Assembly: GCA_019358875.1 (NCBI GenBank)
Contig: JAHHIF010000042.1
Location: 1 to 61,268, forward strand
Direction of reading: 5' to 3'
DNA length: 61,268 bases
Source of the DNA: Symplocastrum torsivum CPER-KK1
GTDB taxonomy: Bacteria; Cyanobacteriota; Cyanobacteriia; Cyanobacteriales; Coleofasciculaceae
Notes under the pieces: generated by a model
What the model saw: only the letters and a program-made list of their open reading frames with translations
Told to the model about the DNA's origin: nothing
The model's database searches: none
Part shown: in pieces, positions 26,401 through 35,284 of the stretch
Position numbering within the stretch: position 1 is the stretch's first letter
Layout: the number at the start of each line of letters is the position of its first letter
Made by a program: the position numbers and the translations under genes

Positions 26401-27591
26401 GAACAGTGTGCAAGAGAGCAAGCTGTTAGTGAAGCGGCACGAAGTGCCGCGGCTAACCGGATTAAAGATGAGTTCCTAGCTGTCCTTTCCCATGAACTGA
26501 GGACTCCCCTAAATCCGATTTTAGGATGGGCAAAGCTTTTGCGTACCCACAAGCTTGACGAGGTAAAAACGGCTTATGCCTTGGAAACAATTGAACGCAA
26601 CGCCCAACTACAAACTCAGCTAATTGAAGATTTGCTGGATGTTTCGCGGATTTTGCAAGGCAAGATTCACTTAAATGTCTCTCTAGTTGATTTAGTAACG
26701 GTGATTGAAGCTGCACAAGAGACAGTGCGTCTAGCGGCTGAGGCGAAGTCAATTGAGATCAGTACAGTGTTTGATGTCAACGTGAGGAAAGTGATGGGAG
26801 ATGCTAACCGCTTGCAGCAAGTGGTGTGGAATCTCCTCTCAAACGCCGTCAAGTTCACTCCTACTGGGGGACGGGTTGAAATCAAGTTGGAACGCTTGAA
26901 TGGCAATGCTCAAATTATTGTTCGAGATACAGGCAAGGGTATACTCCCTGAATTTCTACCCCATGTATTTGATTACTTTCGTCAAGAAAACAGCAGCACG
27001 ACACGGGTATTTGGTGGACTAGGACTAGGGCTGGCAATTGTCCGACATCTTGTAGAACTCCACGGTGGGAAAGTTACAGCCTCAAGTACGGGAGTTAATC
27101 AGGGCGCAACGTTTACGGTGACTCTGCCGTTGATGAATGTTGTGTCTAATGAGAGTGAAGACTTGGGGTTGCCAGGAGACGAGCCAAATCTTGAAGGAAC
27201 ACGGGTACTTGTCGTGGATGATGAGCAGGACACTCTTGAGCTGATTGTCTTCATCCTTGAACAATATGGTGCTAGCGTACAAGCCGTTACCTCGGCGACT
27301 GAGGCGCTAAACATTTTGGTGAACGTTAAACCAGATGTCCTGTTGAGTGATATTGGAATGCCCGAAATGGATGGATATATGTTTATCCAGCAAATTCGCT
27401 CACGTTGTCCCGAACAAGGAGGCGAGATACCTGCGATCGCACTAACCGCTTACGCGGGAGAGACTGATCATCAACAAATCCTCCTTGCTGGTTTCCAGAA
27501 GCACGTTACAAAGCCAGTTGAGCCAGCATTTCTCGCAAATGCGATCGCCACCCTACTCAGAGACAATAGTAATCTTCCGAGACAACAGTAA
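23410..27591 (+). CDS. Hybrid sensor histidine kinase (DUF4118, PAS and GAF domains, HisKA, HATPase, receiver)
   Basis: The 1393-residue protein starts with a KdpD-like membrane module (DUF4118, about 12-110; four hydrophobic segments, ALSTLAINYFALPPYNAL). Several PAS domains follow (about 125-235, 250-365, 375-490, 500-640) and then two GAF domains (about 655-815 and 835-1000). HisKA has the phospho-accepting His1028 in LSHELRTPLNPILGW. HATPase has NLLSNAVKFTP, DTGKGI and GLGLGLAIV. A C-terminal receiver has Asp1314 (LLSDIGMPEMDG) and Lys in HVTKPVEP, so it looks functional. A palindrome is inserted in frame just before HisKA (26434-26450). The signal is unknown and no partner gene is adjacent. 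Confidence 0.94.
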   Translation: MLLENNRLHLNRYMIAAFAVVLAMLAVGTALLLTLLSGSLLKPTPTPLFFAAVMISASWGGLGSGLLATALSTLAINYFALPPYNALNVHVDDLLRLSVFGVVALLSNWLVEAQRRREEMLRESQAQLHLITDALPMPIAYVDASLHYGFNNRAYEDWFGVSRNDIAGEHIVSVLGETAYQTIQPRLEAVLAGEPVSFEARMLYKDGDRYIQATYIPDFGKQGEVRGFVALVNDITQRQQALQQQAESLALIDALLAAAPIGICFFDKELRYIRINQVLAQINGLSVEQHLGQRFRELLPEMATLFEPQIQNVLDTGQPQLNVEFSGEAPGQAGRLGYWLANYYPVRGEAGQIGVGVMVADITESKRAEQALRVAEERLRIAIKNSPITLFNQDQELRYTWIYNSAFEHQVESVLGKRDEDLMPLDDALVVTRIKRSVLETGIGMREEVKITQQERDWYYDLTVEPQRDEASSIIGVTCAAIDISDRQAALRDRNLAEAALRKSEERYRAFVKQSTEGIWRFELETPLAIETPEDEQIQHLYEYGYLAECNQAMASMYGFERVEELVGLRIGDFLIRSDPDNEEYLRAFIRSQYRLSDAQSHELDRFGNSKYFSNNLVGIVEDSFLVRAWGNQRDITERKQAEDTLHFLAETSSILSASLDYEATLQSVAQIPVPRLADLCSVEIVQDDGSIKRKAIAFTESSHAEVSQQLALYHPNLDSANPIVKVIRTGQPELIPKISDSLLVAAIPEAEHLQLVRGLGLESVLIVPLIARQRILGTITMVTAQSGRRYKTDDLAVAEDLARRAALAIDNARLYREATTSRQSAEFAANRTALLQAVTAAFSEALTPAQVAEAVVNQGITALGAIAGSVVLLDDSGNSLKLAATVGYPEEMFDNWECRPGTTATPLADTVWQGEPIFLENVEAFATHYPDLAHLPALTSSCAFAAIPLTVERRTIGGLGLSFATPQTFCEQDRAFMLALGQQCAQAIARAYLYEAEQCAREQAVSEAARSAAANRIKDEFLAVLSHELRTPLNPILGWAKLLRTHKLDEVKTAYALETIERNAQLQTQLIEDLLDVSRILQGKIHLNVSLVDLVTVIEAAQETVRLAAEAKSIEISTVFDVNVRKVMGDANRLQQVVWNLLSNAVKFTPTGGRVEIKLERLNGNAQIIVRDTGKGILPEFLPHVFDYFRQENSSTTRVFGGLGLGLAIVRHLVELHGGKVTASSTGVNQGATFTVTLPLMNVVSNESEDLGLPGDEPNLEGTRVLVVDDEQDTLELIVFILEQYGASVQAVTSATEALNILVNVKPDVLLSDIGMPEMDGYMFIQQIRSRCPEQGGEIPAIALTAYAGETDHQQILLAGFQKHVTKPVEPAFLANAIATLLRDNSNLPRQQ
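26434..26450. repeat. In-frame palindrome inside the hybrid kinase
   Basis: GCGGCAC gaa GTGCCGC, flanked by GTTAG and CTAAC, lies between the second GAF domain and HisKA and encodes the residues SEAARSAA. Confidence 0.55.
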
Positions 27592-27841
27592 CCTGTAACC
27601 TAGAGAGGTATAGGAACCGATGTGGCGGACACAGTAATGGTCACAAAGAAATTCTACTGAGTAGGGTTGGAAAATGCTGCTAGAACTCAATCAAATCACA
27701 GTGCCACCAGGACATCGGGTGCTACTTTCTAACGTCAGTTGGCAGGTGATAAATGATGCAGACTCTTTACCTAAAACCTAAAACCTACAACCTACAACCT
27801 TTCCTATGCCCCTTATCCCTCAAAATTAAAGGGGCAACTGC
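27592..27841. other. Convergent spacer with low-complexity repeats
   Basis: 250 bp between the hybrid kinase and the membrane-protein pair. It holds CCTAAAACCTACAACC-type tandem repeats near 27772-27800 and no visible gene. Confidence 0.4.
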
Positions 27842-28543
27842 TTAAAACCCTAAAATTTCTCCTAACGCTTGCACTAAACTCAAATAAAAGTTACCTTCCA
27901 ACTCGCGGAACAGCACAAAGGGTGAGCCAGGTGTGCCAAAAAACGGTCGTAATGTCCAAGCCAGTTGTGTTCCGACGAAAGCATAAAGAATTAACCAAAA
28001 CCTCAGAATACTCATTCGGGTGCTTAAGCCTTCCTCATCTTCCTTGGAAAGCAATTGCATTCCTTGGTAAAGGAATTTAATCCCGATGAAGCCTGTAACG
28101 GCAAAAATCACTACATTCAACAAAATAATAAATTGATAGTTAAACGTAGAAATAAGAAAGAATAGCGTGATGGGTGCAAAGCTGAAAAGCAACACACTAA
28201 TTACTGATACTGCCGTCAAGAGCATTGCAAAATGCTGCCCAAACGACTTACGGGAACCAAACAAGATGTTAAAGAAATAGAGCGTTGGGAAACAGATAAT
28301 CAGCGTAATCAGGTAAAGCGAAGGTAGCTTCACGGCTGAAGACAAAGCTTGAGCAACGCTGTGGAAGGAGCCAATAATCCCACCATAAACCGCAAAAAAC
28401 AGCGAACTGCAAATAAGCAGGGAACTTACCTTGCTTTTCAGCTTGATGCCAGAACGAATCTCTTCCAGAAATAAGGAGCGATCGCGTAATAATCCGATTA
28501 AGGTTGTAAAGTAGCGTGTTGCCAGGACTTGACGTTGAATCAT
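27842..28543 (-). CDS. Conserved multi-pass membrane protein, tandem copy 2
   Basis: The 233-residue protein has about five hydrophobic helices and conserved stretches RDRSLFLEEIRSGIKL, LYFFNILFGSRKSFGQHF and AWTLRPFFGTPGSPF. Relatives in cyanobacteria are often labelled 'actin-binding WH2' proteins, for which I see no support; a Yip1-like membrane fold is possible. It is nearly identical to the next gene upstream (28657-29367), including the sequence before its start, so the pair is a recent tandem duplication. Differences cluster at the C-terminus and in the loop around STFNYQFIILLN. Confidence 0.8.
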   Translation of the reverse strand: MIQRQVLATRYFTTLIGLLRDRSLFLEEIRSGIKLKSKVSSLLICSSLFFAVYGGIIGSFHSVAQALSSAVKLPSLYLITLIICFPTLYFFNILFGSRKSFGQHFAMLLTAVSVISVLLFSFAPITLFFLISTFNYQFIILLNVVIFAVTGFIGIKFLYQGMQLLSKEDEEGLSTRMSILRFWLILYAFVGTQLAWTLRPFFGTPGSPFVLFRELEGNFYLSLVQALGEILGF

Positions 28544-28627
28544 CTTCTTCTCTCCTAAGGCATACTTAGTTTTAGCAGGAATCTCTTGTCAACTGCCATT
28601 AGCGAGAATCCATTAGGAAAACAAGAA

Positions 28628-28656
28628 AGCTGATGGCTGATAGCTAACTGCTATAA
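28628..28656. repeat. AGCTGATGGCTGATAGC dispersed repeat
   Basis: A copy of the heptamer-type repeat ending directly at the stop codon of the gene at 28657. Confidence 0.6.
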
Positions 28657-29367
28657 CTACTGAAAACCAAAAATTTCTCCCAAGGCTGTAAAAATATCTA
28701 GATAAAAGTTTCCCTGCATTTCACGAAATAGCTCGAACGGTGAATCAGGTGTACCAAAAAAAGGTCGCAGTGTCCAAGCTAGTTGCGTTCCGACGAAGGC
28801 ATAAAGAATCAGCCAAAACCTGAGAATACTCATCCGGGTGCTTAAGCCTTCCTCATCTTCCTTAGAAAGCAAGTGCATTCCTTGGTAAAGGAATTTAACC
28901 CCAATGAAGCCAGTAATGGCAAAGATGGCTACATTCAACAGCTTAAAAAACTGGTAATTGTAAGTAGAAATAAGAAAGAATAGTGTGATTGGTGCAAAGC
29001 TGAAGAGCAAGACACTAATTACTGATACTGCTGTCAAGAGCATCGCAAAATGCTGCCCAAATGTCTTGCGGGAACCAAATAGGATGTTAAAGAAATAGAG
29101 CGTTGGGAAACAGATAATCAGGGTAATCAGGTAAAGCGAAGGTAGCTTAACCGCTGAAGACAAAGCCTGAGCAATGCTGTGGAAGGAACCAATAATCCCA
29201 CCATAAACGGCAAAAAACAGCGAACTGCAAATCAGCAGTGAGCTTACCTTACTCTTGAGCTTAATGCCGGAACGAATCTCTTCCAGAAATAAGGAGCGAT
29301 CGCGTAATAATCCGATTAAGGTTGTAAAGTAGCGTGTTGCCTGGACTTGACCTTGACGTTGAATCAT
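28657..29367 (-). CDS. Conserved multi-pass membrane protein, tandem copy 1
   Basis: The 236-residue paralogue of the gene at 27842-28543 has the same helices and motifs (LYFFNILFGSRKTFGQHF, TLRPFFGTPDSPF). It carries a short insertion near the start (MIQRQGQVQATRYF against MIQRQVLATRYF). The 60 or so bases before both starts are almost the same, which puts the duplication boundary upstream of the start codon. Function is unknown. The high identity across both coding and leader sequence suggests recent duplication or gene conversion. Confidence 0.8.
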   Translation of the reverse strand: MIQRQGQVQATRYFTTLIGLLRDRSLFLEEIRSGIKLKSKVSSLLICSSLFFAVYGGIIGSFHSIAQALSSAVKLPSLYLITLIICFPTLYFFNILFGSRKTFGQHFAMLLTAVSVISVLLFSFAPITLFFLISTYNYQFFKLLNVAIFAITGFIGVKFLYQGMHLLSKEDEEGLSTRMSILRFWLILYAFVGTQLAWTLRPFFGTPDSPFELFREMQGNFYLDIFTALGEIFGFQ

Positions 29368-29516
29368 CTTCTTCTCTCCTAAGGCATACCTAGTTTTAGC
29401 AAGAATCTCTTGTCAACTGCCATTAGCAACAATTCTCAAAACAAACTTTCCGGAATCGGCGTTGATCCCAAAAAGGTGGTAGGTGATAGGTTTTAAGGGA
29501 AAAGCTATGGTGCTAG

Positions 29517-30326
29517 TTAGTAGAAGTAAGGATTAGCGGGTTCAGGAATCTTTTTCAGGGAACTTGCCTCGATGGTTAGCTGACGCTTACCCTTCAAGGT
29601 TTCGGTAATCATCCGACCTTCAATTTCTAACCAGGTGTCAGTACGATACGCCTTACGATCTTCCTTTAGTTTCACGGGTAAGCCAACAGGATAGGCATCG
29701 GCTGCACAGCAAGTAATCACAAAGCGAGAAATTAAGAGGTATTGTGAGGGTAAGTCTGGGGGATGGACAACGAAACCCTGTACTTTTACCGCTTGCCCTG
29801 TGTAGGCATCGGGTTCGGGATAAACATTAAGCGTCCTTACCCATTCAATAATTGAGCGATCTTGAGGATTGCTGGCACTACGAAACGCTTGAGGTTGCGA
29901 TCTCGTTAAGATTGACGATTCTGCAACGCCTCGCTGGAGTGCAGTCTGACTAGTAAATACCTTCGGTGTGATCAGTAACCCCGCAATTGCTGTTGCTATC
30001 AGTAAGGCACTACTCCAACCCGGAGGAAACAAGCTGATGTGTTGAGCTAATGGCATGGTAACAGGCTTCCCTGCCGCCCGTTGACGCATCTGAGTGAATA
30101 GCTGTAATACCCTTAACCCTGCCAGTATCAATAAGGCAAAGCCAGTGACAATCACTAGCCAAAAGTAATTGGGGTGAATCAGTAAATTCAACTGACCCCT
30201 GAGCCAATATCTCAGCATCAATACGCCCCAAGTTCCCAGGGCGAAGATATCTAAGAGGGGTAATAAAACACTTTGAAAGGAGGAACGGGGGAACCGGGCT
30301 TTCCCGAAGTTTTGAGCTGAACTCAT
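29517..30326 (-). CDS. TIGR03943 family permease-associated membrane protein
   Basis: The 269-residue protein has four hydrophobic segments in the first 125 residues and a soluble C-terminal domain with VKVQGFVVHPP, SRFVITCCAADAYPVGLPV and TWLEIEGRMI. This matches the TIGR03943 (YcgQ/DUF1980-like) family, which is coded next to ArsP/DUF318-type permeases as here. The CC pair may bind metal. The pair is thought to form a transport system of unknown substrate. It starts 47 bp after the permease gene and is probably cotranscribed. Confidence 0.88.
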   Translation of the reverse strand: MSSAQNFGKARFPRSSFQSVLLPLLDIFALGTWGVLMLRYWLRGQLNLLIHPNYFWLVIVTGFALLILAGLRVLQLFTQMRQRAAGKPVTMPLAQHISLFPPGWSSALLIATAIAGLLITPKVFTSQTALQRGVAESSILTRSQPQAFRSASNPQDRSIIEWVRTLNVYPEPDAYTGQAVKVQGFVVHPPDLPSQYLLISRFVITCCAADAYPVGLPVKLKEDRKAYRTDTWLEIEGRMITETLKGKRQLTIEASSLKKIPEPANPYFY

Positions 30327-30373
30327 AATCTACAGCCTGTATAAGCGCCAAAGCAAAGAGCAATCACTAAACG

Positions 30374-31414
30374 TCAACTAATATGCAAGTTCACAAACAG
30401 CGTAAACAAAAAGGTTAACAGTGTGGCTAGAGCAAATAAATAAATGATTGCCCTTGGCTTAAATACAGAGAACATCAAGCCGAGCGCTTTGAGGTCAATC
30501 ATCGGGCCAAATACCAAAAACGCCAGCAGAGAGCCACTCGTGAACGTTGAAGCAAAGGCAAGAGCAAAGAATGAATCGACAGTGGAACAAATCGACACCA
30601 CGGCTCCTAACAACATCATCGCGATAATTGATGTTATTGGCCCTTGTCCCAAGCTCAGGATAATTTCACGAGGTACAAGGACTTGAATTAAAGCTGCGAT
30701 CGCACTTCCCAAAATCAAGACACCACCCAACTCTCGCAACTCCTGGATCGTATTCTCCAAAAATAGGCGCAAGCGATCGGGTAGGGGTTTGGTTGGTTTA
30801 GTTGCGGCTAACGATGCTTGTAAAACCGTAGTATCCATCCGCAAAGGTGCCCCCGGTTGACCAAGTAAATAGGAACCGGACTGTAACAGCATGGGTGTCT
30901 GCTCTTGTTTACTAGAGGCATATCTCAAATCACCTCCTCCACCCTTCTCAGGACGGGGCATCGAGCGAGTGATCGCGGGTTTCAGCAGTGGGCGTAAATC
31001 TGTCTGAACGCTGAAAACACAACCAATGAAGATGGCAATCCCTAAAGAAAACAATACTCGCAACACCACAATTTCTGGTTGGTCACGAAAGGCTACCCAG
31101 GTTGACCAAATCACAATTGGATTAATCGTTGGTGCTGCCAATAAAAACCCGATCGCTACGGGTGTTGGTGCGCCCTGAAGTAGCAGACGCCGCGCCACTG
31201 GCACGTTGCCGCACTCACACACAGGAAAGAACATCCCTGCACAACTACCAACAATTGCCCCTAACACGGGGTTTCGAGGCATAGCCGAAATCAGCTTACG
31301 CTCATCGACAAACAACAGGAGCAAACTGGATAATAAAACCCCCAGCAACAAGAAAGGAATGGCTTCAACAAGCAAACTTAGGAAGAGAGTGAAAGCGGTG
31401 TTCAGCTGATTCAT
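30374..31414 (-). CDS. Permease of the ArsP_1 / DUF318 (UPF0718) family
   Basis: The 346-residue protein has about eight transmembrane helices and the family motifs FFPVCECGNVPVARRLL and GFLLAAPTINPIVI. A long cytoplasmic loop (about 155-215) is rich in charged and Pro residues. Some relatives export organoarsenicals, others are linked to metals. The substrate is open here. It is the first gene of the pair with the TIGR03943 protein. A DUF318 gene with its TIGR03943 partner is a conserved arrangement. Confidence 0.88.
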   Translation of the reverse strand: MNQLNTAFTLFLSLLVEAIPFLLLGVLLSSLLLLFVDERKLISAMPRNPVLGAIVGSCAGMFFPVCECGNVPVARRLLLQGAPTPVAIGFLLAAPTINPIVIWSTWVAFRDQPEIVVLRVLFSLGIAIFIGCVFSVQTDLRPLLKPAITRSMPRPEKGGGGDLRYASSKQEQTPMLLQSGSYLLGQPGAPLRMDTTVLQASLAATKPTKPLPDRLRLFLENTIQELRELGGVLILGSAIAALIQVLVPREIILSLGQGPITSIIAMMLLGAVVSICSTVDSFFALAFASTFTSGSLLAFLVFGPMIDLKALGLMFSVFKPRAIIYLFALATLLTFLFTLFVNLHIS

Positions 31415-31796
31415 GTGTTGGGCTGATCGTAAGATGTTTTACCTAAATGACGCAGCAAGCGCCATTTTATCGGAAAAGAAGGTATTACTATTAATCCAAC
31501 CAATGTAGCCCTTGACACAGACGATTTGAGAAAAGTTGCCATCCTGCTCATCAACAATACGGCAAAACACCGACTCTACTCGGTGTCACACTCACTATCT
31601 TGTGCGAATGGTATTTTACAGCAATAGCTAAATCTTGATTTACTACTGTGTTCTTTGGGTAGTAAGCTAATGAACTTTTTACTTGTATATTTTCAGATTT
31701 TGGGAAAAATGACTAAATTCTCTTCCTATCGCCCTATTTACCATCTCTCCATCCGTCTAACAAGCTTTCTTTAATGTTCGGCAGCTTAGGCTAGGG
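31415..31796. other. Spacer upstream of the permease pair
   Basis: 382 bp that should contain the permease promoter. I looked for a Zur- or ArsR-like palindrome and saw none that convinced me. Confidence 0.35.
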
Positions 31797-32033
31797 GTGG
31801 CTGGCGTTCTTGTGCAACGTGGCGAAAGTTTCTCTCTAGTTCTGAAAACCAAACAAACCTCGCTCTTGCATACTGGCGAATTATTCCTGCCGACCTGCAC
31901 TAGCTTAGAGGTAATACCAACAACACTAATTACAACGGTTGATACGGCATTGTATCAAGCAAAATCATCAGGACGCGATCGCGCCGTCTGTCACTTGGGC
32001 GATCGCCTTTTTCTCAATCCCTACTTGAGTTAG
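31797..32033 (+). pseudogene. Relic of a GGDEF (diguanylate cyclase) C-terminus
   Basis: The last part of this short frame reads TTLITTVDTALYQAKSSGRDRAV, the typical end of a GGDEF domain (AD-ALYQAK-SGRN-V). The preceding residues do not contain the GG(D/E)EF active site or the rest of the domain. It is best read as the decayed tail of a former signalling gene. Confidence 0.55.
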
Positions 32034-32292
32034 CTACAATTTCACAAGTAGAACTCCAACCTACTATCTATTTATAGAGGCTTTATTTTTTAACTGTATA
32101 TAAATTTCGGAAATTTTAGCCCTAAGAACTCTATATACAGATAACCAATAGTTAACCTAATTTTAACTATTGTTCAGGTTCTTATCGAAAACTTTTAGCA
32201 TAACTCAATCATTAAAGCGGAAACTTGAGTGTTAGATTAAAGCTGGAAGCTTGACCGTCACCCCAATTACTTTTATCCGTTTGGATCTTCTT

Positions 32293-33624
32293 ATGCTTGC
32301 CTTAGAGAAGCCTTACACACAATTCTCTCCTTCCACGCCACCTAAGGCAGAGAATCTAAGTCTAGAATCCACCATTCAAGAACTATCACTACACGATTTT
32401 CAAATTGATTCTTCTCATTTAGGAAAAGAAGTCACCCAAACTTTTCAGGTGAATCAACTGCTACCAGGAGTCATCCTCACTGAGCAGGGGAAGTTAGTTG
32501 GGATGATTTCACGGCGTCGATTTTTGGAACAGATGAGCCGTCCCTATGGACTAGAACTATTTTTGAAGCGTCCACTATCTTCTTTATATCGCTTTGCCAA
32601 TACAGACGTATTGATTCTTCCTGGTCAGACACAGATTGTCGAAGCAGCTCGTTGCTCATTGCAGCGGTCAGCCAATGCGCTTTATGAACCAATTATTGTT
32701 GAATTAGAGACAGGCACATATCGCTTACTGGATGTGCATCAATTACTAGTAGCACAGTCAAACATTCATGAACTGGCTACCCGACTACTCGACGAGAAAA
32801 CTCAGGCTCAGCTCATTCAAACCGAAAAGATGGCAGCTTTGGGACAAATGGTTGCTAGTGTTGGTCATGAAATTAAAAATCCTGTTGGCTGTATTACCTG
32901 TAACTTTGATTTTCTCTTTAGTTACTGCCAGACATTAATAAAAGTATTGTCAGCTTATGAAGTAGAATTCCCTGAAACCTCTTCAAATTTGAGTGGGCTA
33001 AAAGAAGAATATGACCTAAAGTTTGTCTTAGAAGATTTACCGAAAATCCTCAAAAGCATGGAGTTAGGCTCTGAGCGATTAACCAAAATTGTGGGTGGAT
33101 TGCAAAGCTTCTCTCACATGGATGGAACTCATCGTAAGCCAGCAGACCTTCATGAGTGTATTGAGAGTACTTTAATTATTTTAAATAACCGCCTCAAGTC
33201 AGGCATCGCAGTCATTAAAAATTATGGCGATCTCCCACCAATTAATTGCTACTCAGGTCAACTGAGCCAGGTGTTCATGAACATCCTCAGTAATGCGATC
33301 GATGCTCTAACAGAAAAGCTCAATGAACAAGCCACTAGCTCCAAGACTTGGCAACCTCAGATTGAGATTAGCACTGATATCTTAGAACAATCCAATCGGG
33401 AATGGGTATCGGTACGAATTGCTGATAATGGAATTGGAATGCAACCAGCAATTCAGGAGCGGATTTTCGAGATGTTCTTCACGACAAAACCTGTTGGCAA
33501 GGGAACAGGATTAGGTTTAGCCATTAGCCATCAAATTGTCACTCAAAAACATGGAGGACAGTTGCTCATGCGTTCTCAGCCAGACACAGGCACAGAATTT
33601 CAGATTTTACTGCCTCTTGCTTAA
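32293..33624 (+). CDS. Sensor histidine kinase with N-terminal CBS-like module
   Basis: 443 residues from ATG 32293 (a TTG at 32251 would add 14). The first ~170 residues look like a CBS-pair module (QLLPGVILTEQGKLVGMISRRRFLEQMSRP), common in cyanobacterial kinases. A short coiled coil leads to HisKA with VASVGHEIKNPVGCI (His192) and HATPase with MNILSNAIDAL, IADNGIGM and KGTGLGLAIS. No transmembrane helix or receiver is present, so it is probably cytoplasmic and signals to an unlinked regulator. Confidence 0.9.
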   Translation: MLALEKPYTQFSPSTPPKAENLSLESTIQELSLHDFQIDSSHLGKEVTQTFQVNQLLPGVILTEQGKLVGMISRRRFLEQMSRPYGLELFLKRPLSSLYRFANTDVLILPGQTQIVEAARCSLQRSANALYEPIIVELETGTYRLLDVHQLLVAQSNIHELATRLLDEKTQAQLIQTEKMAALGQMVASVGHEIKNPVGCITCNFDFLFSYCQTLIKVLSAYEVEFPETSSNLSGLKEEYDLKFVLEDLPKILKSMELGSERLTKIVGGLQSFSHMDGTHRKPADLHECIESTLIILNNRLKSGIAVIKNYGDLPPINCYSGQLSQVFMNILSNAIDALTEKLNEQATSSKTWQPQIEISTDILEQSNREWVSVRIADNGIGMQPAIQERIFEMFFTTKPVGKGTGLGLAISHQIVTQKHGGQLLMRSQPDTGTEFQILLPLA

Positions 33625-33780
33625 CCACAAGGTGGCTTCTGATGCTGTTGAGGTGAAGGTGTGTGAGTACTCTGAGCTTTGAATCAGTGTCGAGTTACTT
33701 AAATTAGTGGTAAATAAACTTATTAGTAGTAAATGACAAGAGTATCAAAATATACATATTATTCAAGTCGGAGGTGAGTC

Positions 33781-34359
33781 TTGTTCATCAACTACATCAC
33801 ACTAATGCTGATCAATATGGTAGCTGGTCTGTTTCTGCTGGCTTACTACGTGTATCAGGGGTTTGAGGATCGGACACAGAGGCATTGGATTCCTGGGTTC
33901 GGAATGACTGGTGCGATCGCATTAGTTACTGGTTTACACATGATCTTTACCTGGCCGGTTAGAGGTAGCTTCAACATTGCCTATGGTGAATTGTCAGTTC
34001 TGTTCGGCATCATATTTATCGCTGCATCAGTTTCTCTTGCCCAAGGATGGGACTTGCTAAGTGTTGCAATTTATGCATTCTTTGCAGGTGTGGCGGCAAT
34101 TGTCGTAGGCTTACGCATTATTAATCTAGGCTTGACGAAGCAGCCAGTCATTTCAGGAATTGGCTTTATTTTGACTGGATTGGGGGGTATCTGTGCCGCA
34201 CCAGCGCTTTATTTAAAAGCCAATCGCACCTTTCGATTGGTGGGTGTTGTTGTATTGGTAGTCGCGGCATTAATCTGGGCAGTGACTGGGATTCAAGCCT
34301 ACTGGGGTCATTTGGAAGGTTACTCGGATTGGGTACCATCTACTATGCAATCACCTTGA
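33781..34359 (+). CDS. DUF981 family membrane protein
   Basis: The 192-residue protein has about seven closely spaced hydrophobic helices and ends WGHLEGYSDWVPSTM. The opening FINYITLMLINMVAGLFLLAYYVYQGF fits DUF981. Function is unknown. TTG is taken as start because GGAGGTGA lies at ideal spacing (6 nt) upstream and the alternative ATG codons are inside the first helix. It is a single gene. Confidence 0.8.
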   Translation: MFINYITLMLINMVAGLFLLAYYVYQGFEDRTQRHWIPGFGMTGAIALVTGLHMIFTWPVRGSFNIAYGELSVLFGIIFIAASVSLAQGWDLLSVAIYAFFAGVAAIVVGLRIINLGLTKQPVISGIGFILTGLGGICAAPALYLKANRTFRLVGVVVLVVAALIWAVTGIQAYWGHLEGYSDWVPSTMQSP

Positions 34360-34417
34360 AAAACGCGATCGCCTATCACCTATCCCCCTGAACAGGTATA
34401 CGAACATTCAACCCGTT

Positions 34418-34987
34418 TTACAGTTGTTGTGCTTGTGGAGTGGGAACTGGAGAGAGTACCCGTTTGGCTGTCTGAGTATCCGCATTTGTGTTTTCCCAAA
34501 TTCTCTGTAACATCCCTTCTTGGTTGACTTGAGTGCTAATCGTAGTCGGTTTTGTACTCTTAATGTTTACTTTTGCTTGCGCTTTGATGTCTGGATACTT
34601 GGCAAATATACCTGAGAGTGCCTTACCTCGGCATTGGTGGAGTTTATAGTAGCCTTCTAGGCGATCGCATTGCCAAAACTTGAGCGCTAATTGGTGTCCT
34701 GCCATGGCTGATTTCATAGCGGCTACTGCCTTAGCTTCACCACTAGCCCTCTCGACGATAGGTAAAGTATTCCTAATCAAGTGGGCATACGTGCTAGGGT
34801 TGATGCCGCTTTTAAGCTTGATTTGCAGCATTTCTAGTTCCTCAATAGCAGCTTTGAGGGTAGTAGTGTCTGGTGTAGGAGTGCTTTGTGTTGGGGTGGG
34901 TGTGGACTGCGTTTGTGGGGGTGGGGAGGTACAGCCAATGAAGAGAAGAGAAGCAGTAAAGGCGATCGCTAGCTTCAGTAAGTGCAT
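34418..34987 (-). CDS. Putative lipoprotein, helical
   Basis: From ATG 34987 (TTG 35005 adds six residues) the protein has a lipoprotein signal, LAIAFTASLLFIGC, with the lipidated cysteine at 19. A Pro/Thr/Gln-rich tether follows and then a mostly helical domain (KAAIEELEMLQIKLKSGIN, MAGHQLALKFWQCDRLEGYYKLHQCRG). Two later cysteines (WQCDRL, HQCRG) may form a disulphide. I do not recognise a family. It should be anchored to the periplasmic side of a membrane. Confidence 0.75.
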   Translation of the reverse strand: MHLLKLAIAFTASLLFIGCTSPPPQTQSTPTPTQSTPTPDTTTLKAAIEELEMLQIKLKSGINPSTYAHLIRNTLPIVERASGEAKAVAAMKSAMAGHQLALKFWQCDRLEGYYKLHQCRGKALSGIFAKYPDIKAQAKVNIKSTKPTTISTQVNQEGMLQRIWENTNADTQTAKRVLSPVPTPQAQQL

Positions 34988-35284
34988 GAGCTGTTGTTGA
35001 GTCAAGAACTATCAACTTCAACCTGAATTGATGTCCAAAATCCGGATAACAGTTTTTCTACCACTAAATTTTTCTACAGGCAAAGTTCATCCTGACATTA
35101 GGATTTTCCTCCCTTGTGTATAGCAAGTGGCTCAAAGCGATCGCAAGCTACTTGTTCAGTCTTAGATGTTTAGATGCCAAGCTTCAACGGAAAGTTAAAA
35201 TGAACACGATTGTGCAAGAAGCTTGTTTGAATGATATAAAGGCAAGAGTCTTCGATACACTTACCGCTAAAATTACAAAACTTT

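Noticed and set aside
31415..31796. Zur-box search upstream of the permease/TIGR03943 pair
   Set aside because: Considered because some relatives are metal-regulated, but no TGATAAT-type palindrome is visible.
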